DNA of 64,000 nucleotides from Toxoplasma gondii ME49. Taxonomy: Eukaryota; Apicomplexa; Conoidasida; Eucoccidiorida; Sarcocystidae. The translations under genes and the position numbers were made by a program. The notes beneath the pieces are model-generated. The model saw only the letters and a program-made list of their open reading frames with translations, was not told the DNA's origin and did no database searches. Below, piece by piece: positions 47,626 through 59,600 of the stretch. Position 1 is the first letter of the stretch; each line of letters starts with the position of its first letter. Location: contig NC_031472.1 in the NCBI RefSeq assembly GCF_000006565.2, positions 2,818,493 to 2,882,492 on the forward strand. Direction: 5' to 3'.

Positions 47626-50600
47626 TGTATATGTATATAAGAAGAGGCAGATGAATAGAGGCACAGAGATAGCCGTGGAGAAAGATATGTGAACAGATAT
47701 GGATGCACACATATGAAGAGGACCAGACGCATGTGGATGGAGAGTTACAGATGGAGATGGATGTCTTTCCCGACAGATAAAGCAGGCCGTGAAGGTCGAT
47801 CTCTAAGCCCAGCGCCGTATCGACAAGCGTTGAAAAGGTAGACGCATGGCTACATCTACAGACACAGATCCAGGCAGATGCAGAAGCAGATGGCGCAGCA
47901 GCTACCTTCGCTGGCAGCCAAGGAAGGGGGTCAGATGTGAGGACCTCCTTCTTCGTCGTGTGTGAAAAGTACGGTTTTTCTTGAAGTAACTTCTTCCTTT
48001 TTTTCGCGTACCAGGGTCTCCTGTCTCTGCCTCGGCGCACAATGCGATTCGCCCAATCGCCTTGAGAGCTTGCGCCGCGTCTCCTTCCCTTGCTGTCGCA
48101 GTAGGTGAAGTAGTTCTCTTCTTCTCCGTCTTCTCTGTCTTCTCCACTGCTTGCTTCGCCGTCTCGGCCCCGGCCTCTCGCCTTCTCCCCTCGAACGCGA
48201 GAAGAAGTAAAGTAGCGGTCCAGCGCAGCGAAAGCCTGCTGAGTGCTCTTTGCCTTAGTCCCGAAGAAGCGACGGTGCAAGACCGAGAAAAGAAAGTCTG
48301 GATGCGGCAGCCGCATTGCGTTCACATCAACTACGTCGAACGGCGGCAGAATCTGAAGCCGCAGAGTCAGAACACCCGAGTTTCGCGCCGCATGCAGTTC
48401 CACAAAAAATGAAAAGAGACGTGGATAAGCGACAAACAAAGTCGGAGATATCAAAAACTACGAGCTCCTGAACAGGGCGCCAGAAGATGGTCCGCGCTGC
48501 ACTTTTCCCGGTCGGTAGGGTGTCCAGGTCACGGCTCTGGTCGCGTTCTTCTCTCTGTGGGGAACGTCTTCCTTCCTTTGTTTTCCATTTCAACTTACGC
48601 CTTGCTCGACTTCGTCTTGGAGCCCACGGACCACCGTCTGCACAGTCGCCGTCTTCCCTGTGCCGGGCAAGCCGCTCACGTCTGCATGCGCCAAACAGCC
48701 GGAAAGCAAACGGAGTTGGCAGCCTACGAAAAGCTGGAAAAGGCAAAAGAGTCAAGCGGAGCTGGCTCCCGGGGGAAGCCGAGGCGTAGAAAGAGAACAA
48801 GCTGGAGAGAAACGGAAAAAAGAGAAAAGGACGAGAAGACGGACAGAAAAACAACAAGAATCGGAAACTTCGAGAGGCGAAAACATCGGCAGTAACGAAC
48901 AGGCAGGACGACGCTCGGCGCGGTCCAGAGACAGAGGCGGGGAAAAGAACGCGCAAATGATGCACAGCTGGAAATCCGAGAGAGGAAAACGGCTGGGGAC
49001 GAAGACAGAGAAGCGAAGAAAAGGGAGACAGAAGCAAACGCAAAACAAGAGGGGGAACAGTGGAAAGAAGAGAGACGAAACGGAAACAAAAGCGAGAGAA
49101 CAGAAAGAACAGAGAGAAAGGGAAGACTAAAGGAAGAGAAAGAAGAGAAGGCTTACAGAGAACCTCGCCGTTCCCAGACTGGAGGACGCTGCTCCGAATG
49201 AACTGACGCACCTGCAGGCATTCCTTCGTTCTGAAAAGCCGAACGAAACGAAAAGACGCTTTTGCAGGCATCGCCGCTGCATGCGTTGTTCCACGGGGTG
49301 TTGCATGCACGTGAGTGAGCCTCTCCACACAGTTGTTTTCGCAGACGAGAGAGACAGAACGATGCGACACAGAGAACTCACGAGAGAAGAACCACGACGA
49401 ACCACAGGCGGAGACAACAGTTTCAGGGGGGCCTTCCGACAAAGCTCTCCCGTCCGGAGAGTTTTCTCTGCTCGCGACCGGTGAAGAAAAAGGCAGCGGC
49501 CTCTTTCTGTAGACGGAGAAGCCAACTGGGCAGTCGGGTCCGAGTTCTCTCCCGGATTTCTTCTGTTAGGCAGGAGAGCGCCGAAGCGCACCGTGGTTCT
49601 CTCGAGAGGCGAGAGAAGTCTCCCTTCCTGGCATGTTTCGCTCCAGCAAGCTGAGAAGTCGAATGACAAAAACGCGTTCAGAGAAGAGTTCTCGTACCTG
49701 CAAGGAAGAGTGTCAGGAATGTTGTCGAGCTGCAGGCGGCGAACAGCGCGCTGGACCAGTTGATCTGAAGGCGCGCAGGCAGGGAGTGCATGCAGGGAGT
49801 GCATGCAGGGAGTGCATGCAGCGTGTATTACTCTTATTTGCGTGCGAGTGTGCATGCGCCTTGGTCCGCGAGTTCGCGACCCCAGGGACAGGCTTCGCAG
49901 AGGTTCCAGGCGCCAACGAGGCAGCCGGAAGTCTCTCACTCCTTTCTCAGTCTCTCGAAACGCAGATTGGCCAGATGCTCCAAAATCATGCAAGAACGCA
50001 AAACTCCTTTTCGTCCAAATGCATCAAAAAATGTAGAGAGACAAGGTGCTACAGAGCATAGAGGAGGCCGTTTGCTCGTCCTGTGAAGCCGACGTCCGTA
50101 AAAAAAACAGCGTAGAGGAGGCAGGGAGTGCACCGCTGAAGTCAGAGATGATGTGAGTTTTTTGTTTCGGGGGAGATCTCGCAGATCGTTGTTTCCTTGA
50201 TTTACGTTTTCTTTTCTGAACGTCGTTCGAAACCTCTCTGGACGTCCATATATGAGTCTTTTTTCCGCGTACACATGGCGTTCGATCGGTGAGCTCTGAG
50301 TCTAAATCCTCTCTGCATATTCTTTTTCTCTTGGACGTTCACTGGAGTTCAGAATGTGACGACGAGTCCTATGGGTCTCGGCTTCCAACCTGCCCTTTTT
50401 GCGCGAGCGGGTGGTGCGTCGCATTGTTTTTCTTTTGTGAAGCAGAGTGCCGACCTCTGTCAAACGTATGCGCATCTTCCGCATCCTCCACGCGTCGAAG
50501 GCTTACGATGCGGAGTGTCTTCTTTGCCGCTCTGCTCTTGCTCTCCAGCAGAAGTGAGTGAAGCGCGGGGGGCCTCGCTCCTGCTGCCGCCTTGGTGAGA

Positions 50601-51312
50601 GGCGTCGTAGAATCGCAGATAGAAGCAGCTACACCGAAGCAGTTTCTGCAGGAGAGAGCACTCGGAGCCAAACAGGCGTTTCGACGGATGTCGTCTTCTC
50701 TCTCTCCCCGCGCGTCTCGCGGCTCGGCATGAAGCCACCGAACGTCGCGACGCCCCTCCGGTGTGCAGACGAGTGGGCGCTCCAGAGCGACGAGACGCGA
50801 AAGGAAAAGCAGGTTTTCGTCGACAAAAACTCACGATCAACAGTCGACACACACACTCCGCCAGATGCAGATGCCATCAGAGAAACAGACATCTCGGCGA
50901 ATACATAAAGAAAGATAGATAGATCTCGATATGCACGTCTGGACCTAGAGACATGTAGATGAACATGTAGAGTTACATACAGACATATAGATAGACTGAA
51001 ATTCACGTCAATACATACATATATATATATATATATACAGACATATATATAGACATATATATGGACATATATATGGACATATATATGGACATATATATAT
51101 ATATATATATACAGACATGTATATAGACATATATATAGACATATATATGGACATATATATGGACATATATATGGACATATATATGGACATATATATATAT
51201 ATATATATATATACAGACATATATATAGACATATATATATATATATATATACAGACATATATATAGACATATATATAGACATATATATGGACATATATAT
51301 GGACATATATAT

Positions 51313-51353
<41 letters not shown>

Positions 51354-51410
51354 CATATATATAGACATATATATGGACATATATATGGACATATATATGG
51401 ACATATATAT

Positions 51411-51449
<39 letters not shown>

Positions 51450-54170
51450 CATATATATAGACATATATATGGACATATATATGGACATATATATGGACAT
51501 ATATATATATATATATATATACAGACATATATATAGACATATATATGGACATATATATGGACATATATATGGACATATATATGGATATATATATGGACAT
51601 ATATATGGACATATATATAGACATATATATAGACATATATATGGACATATATATATATATATATATACAGACATATATATAGACATATATATGGACATAT
51701 ATATGGACATATATATAGACATATATATATGTATATATATATATATATATACAGACATATATATAGACATATATATGGACATATATATGGACATATATAT
51801 GGACATATATATATATATATACAGACATATATATAGACATATATATGGATATATATATGGACATATATATGGACATATATATGGACATATATATAGACAT
51901 ATATATAGACATATATATGGACATATATATAGACATATATATGGACATATATATATATATATATGCATATGTAGATACATAGTGGCACATGTAGGTATAT
52001 GCAAATATACATAGATAAATAGAGATAGCTCTACGTAGATCGATAGGTCTAAATAGAGACAGATGGGTAGAACTGTCGCTGCAGTTGCGAAGAGTTTCCG
52101 GTGACCGCTTGCGAGAGAAAGAAGAGAGACACCCTGCTTTTCGTGTGTACCTGGAAGAAGGAGTCTGGATCCATCGTCGAAAGAGGCAGAATGGCGCTTG
52201 TCTTTGTGCAGAAGAAGTGGGTAACAAGAATGACAGATTCGACAGCTTCTTCCTCCTCGGTCTCCGCAGACACAGCCTCCTGCTTTTCCTCCCCGCCTCG
52301 CCTCTCTCGCTTCTCTCTTCTGTCGCTCTTTGGGTCCTCCTTCTTCTCGCGTTTTCGTTCTTCCGCCTTCTTCTCCTTCTCTTCTTCGGCCTCAAAGAAG
52401 GCGCTGAAGGAGTCCCGGTCGTAGTGCGCCACTACTGCTTCGTCAATCAAATCCGCGGGGAGAATTTCACACTGCAAAAAACGCACAAATCCGCATCGAT
52501 TATGCTCTCGCTCCTCTTCTCTCCTCTGCTATCTCCTCTCTCCTCTCTTCTCTCTCCTCTGTCCTCCGCTTCTCCCCTTGCCTTTCTCTTTCGCGCTCTC
52601 TCTCTTTCTGCTCTTGCTCCACATCTCTCTCTCCCGCTTGCCTACTTTGTCGGAATCTGCGAGCTCCCAGCTCTCCTGCGGCAGGTCTGCGTCGCTGACG
52701 GTGACGTTCATCCACCAGCAGTGGTTTTCGATGTCTTCGCGGTCGTACAGCCACCGCAGCTCCACCATGAGCTTCTCTGCGTCTTGTCTGCCTCGGCCTC
52801 TGCCGTTCTTCTTCTTCTCGCGCACTGGCGAATCCTGTTGAGAAAAAAAGCAGACAACTGCAGAAGAAAGGCTGCGAAACGCGCCAAAGCGAAACGCTGA
52901 GTCCCTTGCAGAGTGCAGCCGCCTTCTCTCCGTACCTGGAAGATCGCCATCACTTGCGCTGCAAGACAAGACGCAGAGAAAGAACGCTTGAGAGCACACC
53001 TGAAAGCGAAGGAGCTCTCGACAAATGACTCGAAGCTTCGAGGAGATAAAAGGAGACAAAAGGAGACACAAAAAGACCCGTGGAAGCAGGAGACAGAAGG
53101 AGGCACGCAGCGACCCAAGGCAGCACTCAGATCAGACAGCGTTGCGGTGTCAGTTGAGCTGCGTTCGGAGAGGAACGAAAACAGAAAACAGACCAGAACC
53201 ACAGCAAAAAGTAGCAGGAAAGGCGAGCGTTGTCGAACAAAGACCTTTTGAAGGATGAGAGATCGGTCGACGCAGCGGCAACACACACAGAAGTCGGTCT
53301 CTAAGTCGAAAAGTTCCAATGCCGTTCCCCGCAAGACACACACAGAGACAGAAGGATTCACAAATACTCAAACGCTATACACCAAACAAACTGGAAAGCC
53401 GTCGTCTTTCTCGTACCTGTTCTGTTTCGGAACTCTGCCTGTTCGTCTCTCCCGTCGCGTCCTGCCTCTCGGTCTCTGTCCGCGACGGCGACTTCGACGT
53501 ACTGCAGAACCTTGATCTCTGTTTTCCTCCCGTCCACCACTTTGTCGGTTTTGTGCCTTTCTGTGATGACGATCTTCCTGAAGAATTTCCGAGTCTTCTC
53601 TCCGCCGAGAATCGGCGCTTCGCAGACGAGTTCCTCTGGCTCTCGTTCGCATTCCAGCCACCCGTCGTCTTCGTCTTGCAGAGAAGCCGGCTGCGCCTGC
53701 TTCCCTCGCTTCTGCGAAGAAGACGAAGAGGAAGAAGAAGACGTCTGTTTGCTTCTGCGCGAGGCAGACGTCGCGTTGGCGGCTCCTCCACGTCTGCGCT
53801 TCTGGGCTCGTGTGCCGTCGCTCTCTGAATCTGACGAAAGGTCATCCGCGCTGTCGCTGCTGGTCTCCTCTTCAGAGCTGTCCTCGGAGAAAGAAGAAGA
53901 CGCATCATCTTCGCTTAGCAAATCGCCTCGCAAAGACGTCCTCCCGCCAGCTCCAGGCCGCCGCGGAGTGCCTTCGGTGGCGCGCTTCTTCCGGGGACTC
54001 CGACGCAACGGAGAGCTCTCAGACACAGACACAGGAGGCGCAAAAGAAGAAGAAGAACGGGGAGAAGAAGACGCGAGCTTCTCAGCGAGGCGCCTCGACC
54101 CGCGGGCAGGCAGAGGAGACTCTGCGGCCTCCGAAGAGATCTGCGCTCGACGACGCGTCGGGGGCGGCAT
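43560..54170 (-). CDS. ORC1: Origin recognition complex subunit 1 (BAH-like + AAA+ + winged helix)
   Basis: ORC1 binds origins and, with ATP, helps load the replicative helicase in the nucleus. Seventeen minus-strand exons join in phase: 54170-53417, 52958-52936, 52834-52646, 52471-52151, 50645-50507, 49764-49698, 49230-49157, 48681-48599, 48352-48012, 47510-47341, 47219-47126, 47009-46895, 46059-46018, 45411-45371, 44827-44593, 44212-43937 and 43616-43560, giving 1,006 residues. Residues 1-200 are Ser/Arg-rich and probably disordered. About 200-450 resembles a BAH domain ([29 protein letters not shown]). The AAA+ part has [13 protein letters not shown], Walker A GLPGTGKT (526-533), [13 protein letters not shown], Walker B LLIVDEVD (665-672), [20 protein letters not shown] (sensor 1), [19 protein letters not shown] and [13 protein letters not shown] (sensor 2). 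The last 190 residues fit the winged-helix domain. Start MPPPTRRR is chosen as the first ATG after a pyrimidine-rich leader; the frame is open further upstream, probably by chance. Confidence 0.95.
46560..46640. repeat. TA-rich and AGATAGAT repeats in ORC1 intron 12
   Basis: Interrupted (TA)n with AGATATAGATA units, grading into AGAGAGGTAGAGAGGTAGAGG at 46,680-46,710. It lies within the intron 46060-46894. Confidence 0.8.
49787..49820. repeat. 13-bp repeat carrying three TGCATGC sites
   Basis: The unit TGCATGCAGGGAG is repeated with a partial copy on each side, giving three TGCATGC words 13 bp apart. It lies in the ORC1 intron next to the acceptor of exon 49764-49698. Confidence 0.9.
51013..51966. 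repeat. ~950-bp minisatellite in ORC1 intron 4
   Basis: The intron between exons 52471-52151 and 50645-50507 is dominated by 12-bp units, ACATATATATGG and ACATATATATAG. They are interspersed with pure (AT)n runs and ACAGACATATATATAG junctions that recur in higher-order blocks of roughly 80-110 bp. All reading frames stay open across most of it (Tyr/Ile/His repeats), but these are artefacts of the repeat. Confidence 0.95.
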
Positions 54171-56624
54171 GGTGAGAAAAGAAAAAGAAAAAGATAAAGA
54201 AGAAAAGGGGAGAGTGCGAGAGGCTGGATGAAGCTTGTCAAGAGGACACAAAATGAGGATAGAGCGGAGGCCGAAGAAGAGTGAGAGAAAGAAGGCCTCT
54301 GCTTTGTCGAAAAGGCGGATGTAAAAGGTGAGGAGGTTACGAGTCCTCACGCGTTGGACCTTGGAATCATCTCCGCCTTGTCCACTCGCTTCTGTGCCAT
54401 CATGCAGCAGAGAAGAAGGAAAGCGACGAAGCAAGCATTCAATGGTCTTGTCACAAGCGACGCTCTTCTCTCCGATTCGTTTTCTCCGGAATCTGTCTTG
54501 CAACGAGGAAGAGGAGGGTTTTTTTTTTCTCGGGGAGGGTGCATGCACGCGGCGTGGACACCGCATCCGAGCATGTCCTTCTCGCCGCAGAAACAGGTTT
54601 AGTTCCCCGTTTAGACGAATCTCCTCTGCGTTTCCTTGAATTGCTCCTCTCTCGCTTCTCTTTGCTCGACTTCGCTTCTCAGTTTTCTGCTTTGCTTCGC
54701 CGCTGACGGTGACGCTCGCGACGCGGATCTGTTCGGTGCCTGTGTGCACCCGGGGCGGCTGCCACACCTGGCAGCTTGGGTTCTTTCGCGCATTTCTGTC
54801 GCGGGAGTTCGGATTTCTCTGCCTTTTGTCTGGCGCCAACGAGGCACAGGCGGTCTCTGCAGATGAAGAGCCGGCGAGGAGGGAGAGAAAGTCTCGAATC
54901 GCAGACTGACATGTCGGAAATCCGGAATCGGCGGAGAGCGAGTCGCTGAACCGAGCGCGACTGCATGCAGGCGCCCTCCTTGCAGGAAAAGAGTCTGCGA
55001 CCGGAGAGGTCGGAGACTTGGCACAGAGAGAGCTCCGTTGCTCTTTTTCCACGAAAAATGCGTGAATTTACGCGAGACAAATCGCACACAGCGTCGAGGA
55101 AACGGACAGGCGAGTAGTCTGAAGGGGATCCGCAGGGACGCGCGAAGCGGAAGAGACCCTCTCGACGGGGCAGGAAAACGACGCAGTTTTCACACAAGTC
55201 TACGCGAAAAAAGGTCTTGCGCCAGCAGTATTTCTCTCCACAGAACAGAGAATATATGCGTGGAAACTTTACAGCAGCCCACGGGGGCACACATGTCCCA
55301 GAGAAGTTAAACCGTAAACCATCTTGAACGCAGACCTCAAGAGCCCAGCCAGCCGTCCGAATCATGTTCCGAATCATGTTTCCTGCTTCCACGAACCATT
55401 AGTGAAAACTCCTTCGGTCTGCTCGTAGTTCGCGCATCCGCTCTTCGTCTTCTCGCATGAAAAGTTACATGTGTGCATGAGGGTACCTCGCGTTAGCTTG
55501 GAAACACGCATCTGCACGAGAGCCGAGCTCGCCACTCTCTCCAAATTCTACCTCAATACGCATAAATATGCATTTGGATCTCAATATGCATTAGCATACA
55601 TTTATGTCTCAAAGGTAGACGAAATCTGCCTTTGCATCCCAAAAACTACGCACACATTTGGATCTGAGTACTCGTTAACAGAGATTGATTTCGCAAGAGA
55701 CTTCAGCATGGACTTACATCTCAGCAACTGTGTACGCAGCTGTAGGGGTATGCAGGCAGGTCTGTGTGGAGCTCCCGCTCTCTATGAGTCTGTTGAATGT
55801 GCAAGGAAGTCAACGAATCGTGGAAGCGTTTTTGGAGAACAAGGCTTTTTCGAGTCACAAGACAACTGGAGCTCAACGCATGTCACACTGCAAAAGTCGA
55901 GGTGTCTAGGTTTCAGAAAAGGACCTGTCTGAAGAACGCAGAAGCCATTTGCTGTGATGGGGAGTAGACGATCAAAGGAGACAGTTCGCTGCAACGCCAG
56001 ACTTTCGTCACGAACAAGGCTTTTTGCCTCATCCAGCGTAGCATAGAACAACCTGCTTCTGCATGGAAACTGTGCTGCTCTCCCGCGAAACTCGCTTTGA
56101 TGGCCTCCCCTCTAAGCGCCTGTTCTGTCGCAACTCGAAAACGTCCAGGCAAAAAACTCGATCTCCTGTTTTAGTCCCCCTGTGGTCAACACAAGGAGTA
56201 TCTTGTGGAGTGTCTCTACGGAGACCAGCTTCGATTGGCGATGTCTTTTTCTCGTCTGTCCCTGGTCGTGGGGGAAGCGAAAGTCTGCCGGAAGTCGACA
56301 TCTCCAACTCGAAGCAATCTTTGCTTTTGGAGACGTCGACGTAGACTGGACACACGCACCTCTTTAGAGAAAGCTAGGAAACGTCGTTTTGTCTAAATGT
56401 TTATCGGTTTTCTTTCCAAAGCCGTTTGCAGTTTTTCTTTCAACTGTTTTGGCTTCCCCTGTGCTTTCCGGAGAGCTTCGACCCAACGACACAAGGGGAG
56501 AAAGTTGAGAAAAAACAGAGCAAAAATCCAGCAATGAAACAAACAAATCCGGTGGACAGTCGAGTCCGGCATTGGATGTCTTCTTAGGGGGCGTAGGACC
56601 CCAGAGAAGATCGGTTTCTTTCGC
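54171..56624. other. Spacer between ORC1 start and JmjC gene end
   Basis: It should hold the ORC1 promoter and 5' UTR (near 54,171-55,400) and the 3' UTR of the JmjC gene. Around 55,540-55,620 there are several ATATGCATTTGGATC-like words with ATGCAT cores. Open frames here lack recognisable domains and good splice partners. I see no gene that I can support. Confidence 0.5.
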
Positions 56625-59600
56625 CTAGGCCACTGCCTGGCTTGTCGGTGTCTCCCCGTCGGCATGTCGACGTAGAACCACCGGTCTCCGTCTCTTCTTC
56701 AGCCTCTCCCAGAAGCTTCCTGAGTCCTGTGGCTCTTGGTTCCTCTTTGTTCCTTCTCTGCCTTCGCCGTCTGTCTGTTCGCTTGTGTCCTGTGGCTCTC
56801 CGCGTTGCCCCCCTCCCCTCTCGACGCCTTTCTGCTCCTCTCCGCAAGTCTCCTTTGGACGACTTCTCCTCAGCGCCGTCCGACTCACAGGCGAAGGAGA
56901 GGAAGGAGAAGAAGAGGGACATGGAGGGGGAGGCGAAGAGACGAGAGGCAGCAGCTCCGGGTAAGAAGCTCCGACCGCGGCGTCGAACTCACTCGCGAAC
57001 GTCTCGTGTCTTCCCTGAGCACAGAGGCCTGAAAGCAGCGACGCAGAAAAACGAAGCGTCCTCGTCGAGGAGAGAGACGCCTTTCCCAAAGTCTGGAGAA
57101 AGAAAAGGAAGAAAGAAAGAAAGAAAGCACTCCCGGTGTCGGAGGCAAAGCCGTCAGCTCCCCAAGGCGGATTTAAGGCGACATCTACAGCATAAAAAAC
57201 CTCCCGACGGCGTTCCGCCTTTTGCAAAAACACACGGGCCTCCGCAGCGGTCGGAGTTTCGCGTAAACGGTCGAAAAGAGCGAAAAACGCAGACGCAAAT
57301 ACAGAGCTCTGTAGCTGGGGGGCATCGACTCCGCCGAGGGCGTTGCCACAGCTTGATGTCCACCCCGTGATATAGAGAGTTCTGGGGACAAATGCATCGG
57401 GAGAAAGGTGAAAATAAAGAGACAGAGATACGAAGCGAAGGCAACTACATGTAAAAAACAGATAACTCGGCAAGCCGAATGAGTAATTAAATAGAGAAAT
57501 AAGTGAGCATGCCAATAAATAAGGAAACAGGTGAGTAAGTAGATAAACAAACGAGCAAACAAATGATCAAGTACATAAATAAAAAAGTAAATAAATAAGC
57601 CAATAGGGAGTGAGGAGTGTGAAGTTACCGGAGATTTGGTCTTTTTTGTAGTGGAGAAAAGATCGAACATTTTGGAGGATAACAGGCGAGACGAAGTTCT
57701 GGGTGACGGCAATCGTGTCATCTTCCTCATTGAGCACGCAGTGCCACCATCCTTGAGGAACGAAAATGAGCTCTCCCTCGCGAACAGAGCCCTCGAGGGG
57801 GGCAATGCCTCCTGACAAGAAACATAAATCCCGTTTTAAGAAGATGTGAGGCGACTCGGAAACGAAGCGCCTAGAACCTTGAAACCCCCACAAACGAATC
57901 TGCTTTTTCTCTCCACTGTTTTTACGTCCTCACTTCTCCTCCCTTCCCGTCACATGTCGCGTTCTCGGTCCTCTCGAGTTCGCGTCCTTCGCTGCGCAGG
58001 TCCTTCCTCGTCCTTTCCACTCCGTCTTTCTGTGGCGCGAGTTCCCTCGCGCTCTCCTCGATTGCTCGGTCTTCTTTTCCTTTCTTTTCGCTTCTGCCGC
58101 TTGCTCGCCTACCGGTGTACGGGTATCCTGGCGCATGCAGTGCGTCGAAATAGTAGTTCATGAGCCACTCGACGAGGGCGGTGGGCTGCGTCACTTCGCC
58201 GCCGTCGTGCGAGGGAAAGACGCCAGGCGGACAGACAGTCGGAGGCAAAAGAATCCACCGTTTGGCGCCTCTCACCACGGCGTTCCAGGCACTCGTCTGG
58301 TTCGGATCAACATGCCATTTCGATCCGGAGCGGCAGTTCCCCACGAGCAACCACCTGCACAGCGGAGAGCGCGGAGAGGAAAGGCGAGGAAGAGTTGGCG
58401 AAAGATAGTCAGGAACAGAAAAACGAGAGCAAGAGAAGAAGAAAAAGAAGAGAAAAGGAAGGCAACGCACCTGAAATTGGGTCTGCGTTCTCCAAGACAC
58501 GCAAAGAGGTCGCGAGAGTCTGAAAAGTACGGAGGGACTTCGTAGTCCTCGGCCAGCGAGCACACTCTGTCACCGAGTTCGTGATGACGCCTTTCTTCCG
58601 CCGACGCTTGTGCTCCCGTCGTCTCTCGCCGACAGTCGCCTTGTTCCCCTATCTCCCGCGAAGCCGGAGGAACGTTCACAGGAGAAGAAGAAGAAGGTGA
58701 CGACAACGCTGATGAAGACGAGAGAGCCTCTCGAGTCGATTCAGCAAAGCGCGGATCAAAGATGAAGAGAGGCGCTTCGTCAAAGTTGGAGTCCGCGTAC
58801 TGGTAGAAGGTCTTGAGCTGTATGTTGGAGGCTGTTGAGCGCAACAGCAGGCAGCAGGCGACAGAGAAATCGACGCAAAAAACGCAAGAGTCAGAGAATC
58901 GTCAACAGGGGCGGAAGCATGCGCAGTTGTGGGGGGAAATCCGAGCGGAAAAAGTCGTTAAAAGCGAGACAGGGAGATCCACGGAAAAGCAGGAAAACAA
59001 AAGGGCAGGAGGTCAGCCAAGAAAGAAGACGGACGAAGGACATAACGGCGAGAACCAAGAGTGCCGCAGTGGACGGAAGGCCTCCCAGAAAACCTGGTTC
59101 TACCGCAAGCTGCGACAACGGAGAACGGAGGTCTGATATTATTGAGATTCGAGACACACAAAGCACAGTGGTTTATTCCTTCCAAAGACGAAACGCGTTC
59201 ACAGCCTCACCAGCCCCGGCGTTGAAACGCACGCTGCCAAAATGGCGGCGAAAGTACTCTCCATTCCACTTCCCGAAGGCGGCCCACTTGGGCACCAGAT
59301 CTACAAACAAATAGAACAGAAAAATGCATGTGGACGAAAAAAGTAAAAACATAGAAACAGTACACATCTGTCCCTGTAGACATCTGGACCCCTGAGCAGG
59401 AGGTGACTACGCATATACATATATACATATATACATATATACATGTATACATGTATACATATATACATCTGTATGTGGATGTACTCAGATAGATGCATGC
59501 ACTAGTATGTGAAGATAGGTGTACTGGCAACTGGCCGTCTGAGGGTGCTCAGGGAAGAGTATAAATATATGAGCAGGTATAAAGCTTTCAACAAGTGGAA

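Noticed and set aside
50940..52020. Very long open frames of Tyr/Ile/His/Met repeats on both strands
   Set aside because: They are produced by the (TA)n and 12-bp minisatellite in an ORC1 intron; similar frames appear at every TA tract in the window.
54171..55052. N-terminal extension of ORC1 (frame open to an ATG at 55052)
   Set aside because: The stretch directly before MPPPTRRR is pyrimidine-rich and leader-like, and upstream residues show no conserved features; it is more likely 5' UTR.
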